A stretch of 16,416 nt of DNA from Bacillota bacterium (lineage in GTDB: Bacteria; Bacillota; Clostridia; Lachnospirales; Lachnospiraceae), in assembly GCA_023436765.1 (NCBI GenBank), contig JAEZHX010000032.1, positions 1 through 16,416 on the forward strand. The letters are read 5' to 3'. Position numbers and translations under genes: made by a program. The notes beneath the pieces are model-generated. The model searched no databases. It saw nothing but the letters and a program-made list of their open reading frames with translations, and was not told the origin of the DNA. This document shows positions 12,873 through 16,416 of this stretch, piece by piece. Each line of letters begins with the position of its first letter. The first letter of the stretch is position 1.

Positions 12873-13028
12873 AAAATCTAATAAATTTACTTTTTATACA
12901 GCAACAGTAGCCCCATTGCAGAGTGTCCTGTGGTGTCGGGCTATTCTTATAACCTTTGATAGGTCGGAAGCCTTACCTGAGGTTACCTGGGCAGCTCAGC
13001 ATCACTACATAGAAGGAGAGGAAAAGCT
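12873..13028 (+). promoter_or_regulatory. Structured 5' leader of ilvN-ilvC, no T-box
   Basis: Two hairpins are visible. The first pairs TAGCCC (12908-12913) with GGGCTA (12938-12943), continuing inside with CATTGCAG against CTGTGGTG (all paired, three G-U). The second pairs AACCT (12951-12955) with AGGTT (12980-12984), enclosing AGGT (12961-12964) with ACCT (12975-12978). There is no T-box sequence (GGTGGNACCGCG), no terminator U-tract, and no leader peptide rich in branched-chain residues with a ribosome binding site. The leader may still be regulatory; the AGAAGGAGAGG ribosome binding site ends it. Confidence 0.42.
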
Positions 13029-13532
13029 ATGAAGAGAATGGTATTATCAATTCTGGTGGATAACACTGCCGGCGTATTAAGCCGTGTAGCGGGGCTGTTC
13101 AGCAGAAGAGGCTATAACATCGACAGTCTGACTGTAGGTGAGACCCAGAACCCGGCTATTTCTAGGATGACGGTTCTTGCACATGGGGATGACCAGATAT
13201 TAGAGCAGATCAGAAAGCAGTTACAGAAGCTTGAGGATGTCATTGAGATTAAGGAACTGGCTCCTGGTGAATCTGTCACCAGAGAATTAATTCTTGTTAA
13301 AGTCGGGACAACCGAAAAGGACCGCCAAGCCATTATCTCTATCGCAGATATTTTCCGCGCCAAGGTTGTTGATGTAGCAGTGGAATCCCTGATGATTGAG
13401 CTAACAGGTAATCAGGATAAAATCAATGCATTTATTAAATTATTAGAGCAATATACCATCAAGGAACTTGTAAGGACCGGTATTACAGGTCTTACGAGAG
13501 GCTCCGGTGATATTGCGGATTTTGATGAGTAA
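13029..13532 (+). CDS. ilvN: Acetolactate synthase small (regulatory) subunit
   Basis: The regulatory partner of acetohydroxyacid synthase, which makes acetolactate and acetohydroxybutyrate for valine, leucine and isoleucine. It stimulates the catalytic subunit and usually confers valine feedback inhibition. The 167 aa hold an ACT domain at 3-75 (LSILVDNTAGVLSRVAGLFS, then RGYNIDSLTVGET) and the C-terminal IlvN domain (about 84-160; RELILVKV, KELVRTGITGLTRG), the normal full length for the long bacterial form. AGAAGGAGAGG precedes the ATG. It is followed by ilvC after 75 bases. The catalytic subunit gene ilvB is not adjacent on either side, so it must lie elsewhere. Confidence 0.94.
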   Translation: MKRMVLSILVDNTAGVLSRVAGLFSRRGYNIDSLTVGETQNPAISRMTVLAHGDDQILEQIRKQLQKLEDVIEIKELAPGESVTRELILVKVGTTEKDRQAIISIADIFRAKVVDVAVESLMIELTGNQDKINAFIKLLEQYTIKELVRTGITGLTRGSGDIADFDE

Positions 13533-13565
13533 GTAATTGGAGGAGCAATCTTCCCTTAAATATGG

Positions 13566-13584
13566 ATGGAGGCGGGACCTCCAT
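13566..13584 (+). promoter_or_regulatory. Small hairpin between ilvN and ilvC
   Basis: ATGGAGG (13566-13572) pairs with CCTCCAT (13578-13584) around a 5-base loop. There is no U-tract. It sits 24 bases before the ilvC start; its CCTCC arm could also pair with the GGAGG of the ilvC ribosome binding site (13594-13598), so it may tune ilvC translation or mRNA stability. Confidence 0.4.
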
Positions 13585-13607
13585 AAAGAAATTGGAGGAT
13601 GAAAGGT

Positions 13608-14618
13608 ATGGCTAAGATTTATTATCAACAGGATTGTAACTTATCATTACTGGATGGTAAGACAGTAGCAGTGATCGGTTACGGCAGCCAAGGACATGCG
13701 CATGCACTGAATATGAAGGAATCAGGTGTTGATGTCATCATCGGTCTGTACGAAGGAAGTAGGTCCTGGGCTAAGGCAGAAGCTGCCGGCTTTAAGGTAT
13801 ACACAGCTGCGGAAGCTGCGAAGAAGGCTGACATCATCATGATATTGATCAATGATGAGAAGCAGTCCAAGATGTATAAGGAGTCCATTGAGCCTAATCT
13901 GGAAGCAGGTAATGCACTAATGTTTGCACACGGCTTTGCAATCCACTTTGGTCAGATTATCCCTCCCAAGGATGTTGATGTACTGATGATTGCTCCGAAG
14001 GGACCCGGTCATACCGTAAGAAGCCAGTATCAGGAAGGCCAGGGTGTTCCCTGTCTGATCGCTGTTCATCAGAATGCAACAGGTAAGGCACATGATATCG
14101 GACTTGCTTACTCCCTTGCCATCGGTGGTGCAAGAGCAGGCGTTCTGGAGACTACCTTCCGTGAAGAGACTGAAACAGACCTTTTCGGTGAACAGGCAGT
14201 TCTCTGTGGTGGTGTAACAGCTCTGATGAAGGCCGGTTTCGAAGTACTGGTAGAAGCAGGCTATGAGCCGGAAAGCGCATACTTTGAATGTATCCATGAG
14301 ATGAAGCTGATCGTTGATCTGATCAATGAGAGTGGTTTTGCTGGAATGAGATATTCAATCTCCAATACCGCTGAGTACGGGGACTATATCACCGGACCGA
14401 AGATCATCACCGAGGATACGAAGAATGCAATGAGGAAGGTACTTTCCGATATTCAGGACGGAACCTTTGCCCGTAACTGGCTCTTAGAGAATCAAATCGG
14501 CTGCACGAACTTTAATGCGAAGAGAAGGATTGAATCCCAGCACCAGCTTGAGAAGGTCGGAGCAGAGCTTCGTAACATGATGAGCTGGACGAAGAAGAAA
14601 AAGCTGATTGAGAACTAA
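13608..14618 (+). CDS. ilvC: Ketol-acid reductoisomerase (class I)
   Basis: Converts acetolactate or acetohydroxybutyrate to the dihydroxy acids by Mg-dependent alkyl migration and NAD(P)H reduction, the step after acetolactate synthase. The 336 aa match the short class I form. The Rossmann domain has VAVIGYGSQGHAHA (20-33, GxGxxG) and the cofactor-specificity loop LYEGSRSW (47-54), whose serine/arginine pattern suggests NADPH. AHGFAIHF (107-114) and APKGPGHTVR (129-138) follow. The knotted C-terminal domain carries ETDLFGEQ (189-196; metal-binding Asp191 and Glu195), CIHEMKLIVDL (228-238) and SNTAEYGD (252-259). The ATG at 13608 is preferred: GGAGG ends 9 bases before it, whereas the in-frame ATG at 13599 would touch that site. 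A terminator follows at 14663. Confidence 0.96.
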   Translation: MAKIYYQQDCNLSLLDGKTVAVIGYGSQGHAHALNMKESGVDVIIGLYEGSRSWAKAEAAGFKVYTAAEAAKKADIIMILINDEKQSKMYKESIEPNLEAGNALMFAHGFAIHFGQIIPPKDVDVLMIAPKGPGHTVRSQYQEGQGVPCLIAVHQNATGKAHDIGLAYSLAIGGARAGVLETTFREETETDLFGEQAVLCGGVTALMKAGFEVLVEAGYEPESAYFECIHEMKLIVDLINESGFAGMRYSISNTAEYGDYITGPKIITEDTKNAMRKVLSDIQDGTFARNWLLENQIGCTNFNAKRRIESQHQLEKVGAELRNMMSWTKKKKLIEN

Positions 14619-14662
14619 GAAGTAATTTACATAGTACAACCACTGATACAATCATAAAGATC

Positions 14663-14689
14663 AGGTGCGGCCAAAAGCCGCACCTTTTT
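14663..14689 (+). terminator. Intrinsic terminator after ilvC
   Basis: AGGTGCGGC (14663-14671), loop CAAAA, then GCCGCACCT (14677-14685), followed by a run of five T ending at 14689. It is a GC-rich 9-bp stem with a clean U-tract, 44 bases past the ilvC stop. Confidence 0.93.
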
Positions 14690-14766
14690 GCTTAATTGCC
14701 CTTTGCCAAGACTCTTCAATCAATCACTGAATCACATTTTATCAGGATGATTTCACAGAAAATATT

Positions 14767-14795
14767 TTGTAAGTTGGAAGTAACTGTGCTATAAT
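14767..14795 (+). promoter_or_regulatory. Sigma-A promoter for ddh
   Basis: TTGTAA (14767-14772) and a consensus TATAAT (14790-14795) at 17-base spacing. Transcription should start near 14802, giving a leader of only about 35 bases with no room for a lysine riboswitch. Confidence 0.75.
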
Positions 14796-14836
14796 CAAAA
14801 AAACGTAAAGATAAGTTCTAGTTGGAGGAGCGTTTC

Positions 14837-15826
14837 ATGTCGAAAATAAGAATAGGAATTGTTGGCTACGGAAATTTAGGAAAAAGTGCAGAGCTCGGAA
14901 TCAGACAGAACAAGGATATGGAGCTGGCCGGTGTATTTACCAGACGTAACCCGTCTGAAATCAAGCTAGCTACAGAAGGTGTGAAAGCCTATACTATTGA
15001 GGATTCTGTTAAAATGACCGATATAATAGATGTAATGCTGCTTTGTGGAGGAAGTATGAGCGATCTTCCTGTTCAGGGGCCGCAGTTTGCTAAGCTGTTC
15101 CATACCGTGGATGGCTTCGATACCCATGCCAAGATACCTCAGTATTATGCAGAGGTGGATCAGGAGGCGAAAGCCGCAGGTAAAGTCTGCATCATTTCCA
15201 GTGGCTGGGATCCCGGTATGTTCTCCATCAATCGTCTGTATGCGGATGCCATCCTTCCGGAGGGAAAAGTCTATACCTTCTGGGGTAAGGGTGTCAGCCA
15301 AGGACATTCCGATGCAATCCGCAGAGTGAAGGGCGTTCTTGATGCAAAGCAATATACCATTCCGGTAGAAGAAGCAATGGAGAGAGTAAGGAATGGAGAG
15401 GCTCCTGCACTTACTACCAGGGACAAGCATCTCAGAGAATGCTATGTCGTTGCTGAGCCGGGGGCAGACCTAAGCAGGATTGAGCAGGAGATCAAATCCA
15501 TGCCCAATTACTTCAGTGATTATGATACGACAGTTCATTTTATCACTCTGGAGGAATTAAAGGAAAAGCATAATACCATGCCTCACGGAGGCTTTGTAAT
15601 CCAGAGCGGCAGAACCGGTAAAAACCTTGAGCATAATCATATCATCGAATACAGTCTGAAGCTTGACTCTAATCCGGACTTTACTGCTAACGTAATGCTA
15701 GCCTATGCCAGAGCAGCTTACCGACTTGGACAGGAGGGCATAAGCGGCGCCAAGACCGTATTTGATATCGCACCGGCGTATTTATCTATGAAGAACGGAG
15801 AGGAATTAAGAGCACAGCTGTTATAA
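14837..15826 (+). CDS. ddh: meso-Diaminopimelate dehydrogenase
   Basis: NADPH-dependent reductive amination of L-2-amino-6-oxopimelate (tetrahydrodipicolinate in open form) directly to meso-diaminopimelate, a one-step branch supplying lysine and peptidoglycan cross-links. The 329 aa are close to the family norm of about 320-330. The N-terminal Rossmann site is IGIVGYGNLG (6-15) with FTRRNP (35-39) as the NADPH phosphate-binding region. SGWDPGMFSINRLY (122-135) and WGKGVSQGHSDAIRR (149-163) are the family's substrate and dimer motifs; MPHGGFV (248-254) and HNHIIEYSLKL (267-276) lie in the C-terminal part. The ATG at 14837 is 8 bases after GGAGGAG; an in-frame TTG at 14822 lies inside that site. 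It has its own promoter, and the next gene follows in 48 bases. Confidence 0.95.
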   Translation: MSKIRIGIVGYGNLGKSAELGIRQNKDMELAGVFTRRNPSEIKLATEGVKAYTIEDSVKMTDIIDVMLLCGGSMSDLPVQGPQFAKLFHTVDGFDTHAKIPQYYAEVDQEAKAAGKVCIISSGWDPGMFSINRLYADAILPEGKVYTFWGKGVSQGHSDAIRRVKGVLDAKQYTIPVEEAMERVRNGEAPALTTRDKHLRECYVVAEPGADLSRIEQEIKSMPNYFSDYDTTVHFITLEELKEKHNTMPHGGFVIQSGRTGKNLEHNHIIEYSLKLDSNPDFTANVMLAYARAAYRLGQEGISGAKTVFDIAPAYLSMKNGEELRAQLL

Positions 15827-15874
15827 ACGATAGAACCGATTGTATCATCACAGGCCAAGAACAAAGGAGGAACC

Positions 15875-16416
15875 ATGTCAGAAGTAAGAGCAATCACGAA
15901 ATCTATGGCAGGTAATGTTAACCTGATCAAAACCGGAAAAACTGAGAATAAGGACGGCCAATCCTTCTCCTCCTATCTGGAAGAGAAGAAGGATCTGGAT
16001 CAGATTTTTGGTGAAGCAGCTAGAAAATATAATGTTCCTGTTGAGCTGCTTAAGGCTATCGGTAAGGCAGAATCAGATTTTAGAGCAGACGCCGTTTCCC
16101 GGAGTGGAGCACAGGGTATCATGCAGCTGATGCCAAAAACAGCAGAGTACCTTGGGGTTACTGATTCCTTCGATCCGGAGCAGAATATCAATGGTGGTGC
16201 GAAGTATATCAAAGAGCTGTTGGATAAATATGATGGGAACACGAGCTTGGCTCTGGCAGCATACAATGCAGGTATGAATAATGTGAAGAAATACGGCGGA
16301 ATTCCTCCGTTTGAAGAGACTCAGAATTATGTTGTTAAGGTGACGAACTATATGCAGCAGAACCTAGAGGCCGGATCGGCTACAGTCAGTGCTTCCAGCC
16401 AGAGCAGGATGCCGGT
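15875..16416 (+). CDS. Lytic transglycosylase (SLT domain), 3' end outside window
   Basis: Cleaves the beta-1,4 MurNAc-GlcNAc bond of peptidoglycan, leaving 1,6-anhydro-MurNAc. The frame is open for 180 codons to the window end. After a polar N-terminus (1-40), the SLT domain runs from about 41 to 160: LLKAIGKAESDFRADAVS with the catalytic Glu66, GAQGIMQLMPKTAEYLG (78-94), NINGGAKYIKELLDKY (104-119), LALAAYNAG (125-133) and NYVVKVTNYM (151-160). All the usual SLT motifs are present. No signal peptide or membrane segment precedes the domain, which is odd for a wall enzyme. A Ser/Ala/Gln-rich tail begins at 166. AAAGGAGG lies 4 bases before the ATG. It is 48 bases after ddh and probably co-transcribed. 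Confidence 0.9.
   Translation, partial: MSEVRAITKSMAGNVNLIKTGKTENKDGQSFSSYLEEKKDLDQIFGEAARKYNVPVELLKAIGKAESDFRADAVSRSGAQGIMQLMPKTAEYLGVTDSFDPEQNINGGAKYIKELLDKYDGNTSLALAAYNAGMNNVKKYGGIPPFEETQNYVVKVTNYMQQNLEAGSATVSASSQSRMP

Noticed and set aside
12873..13028. T-box riboswitch ahead of ilvN
   Set aside because: The conserved T-box sequence and the terminator/antiterminator pair are absent.
13599..13607. ATG 13599 as the ilvC start
   Set aside because: It directly abuts the GGAGG site; the ATG at 13608 has normal spacing and matches the usual KARI N-terminus.

Overview
The window looks like a chromosomal segment from a low-to-moderate GC, anaerobic Gram-positive bacterium of class Clostridia. 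Lachnospiraceae is the best guess. The reasons are strong AGGAGG-type ribosome binding sites, clear sigma-A promoters (TTGACA/TATAAT type), a MetH without a C-terminal reactivation domain, a fused homocysteine methyltransferase/MTHFR, a one-step diaminopimelate dehydrogenase, and DUF2975/DUF4173 membrane proteins. This is inferred from gene content. No rRNA, tRNA, CRISPR array, prophage or complete insertion sequence is visible.

Layout. (1) 1-971: a membrane-anchored alpha/beta hydrolase whose start codon straddles the window edge. (2) 972-1846: a gene-poor stretch that holds two unrecognised small genes on the minus strand (53 and 57 codons), a short transposon-like inverted-repeat element between them, and terminators. 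(3) 1847-3325 minus: a stand-alone L-fucose/L-arabinose isomerase family enzyme with its own promoter and terminator. (4) 3510-8106 plus: a methionine/one-carbon unit, made of a fused homocysteine S-methyltransferase/methylene-THF reductase followed by cobalamin-dependent methionine synthase and closed by a very long hairpin terminator. (5) 8091-10577: a DUF2975 membrane protein with a Cro/CI-type regulator, then a large DUF4173 membrane protein. (6) 10596-12764: a promoter, a strongly structured leader RNA, and two family-2 glycosyltransferases of the rhamnosyltransferase type. (7) 12838-14689: ilvN-ilvC with a structured leader and a terminator. (8) 14767-16416: diaminopimelate dehydrogenase (ddh), then the start of a lytic transglycosylase gene that runs off the window.

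How the genes work together. The MTHFR domain of the fused protein makes 5-methyl-THF, which MetH uses to methylate homocysteine, so the two genes form a compact route to methionine. IlvN regulates acetolactate synthase, whose product is the substrate of IlvC, although the catalytic subunit IlvB is not next to them. Ddh makes meso-diaminopimelate for lysine and peptidoglycan, and the following transglycosylase acts on peptidoglycan. The two glycosyltransferases probably act on a surface polysaccharide.

The most unusual signal is the 10639-10790 RNA: a three-way-junction fold with two alternative closing pairings, placed directly after a good promoter and ahead of the glycosyltransferases. The two small minus-strand genes at 1041-1554 are the next most interesting. 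Most other content is ordinary metabolic sequence.
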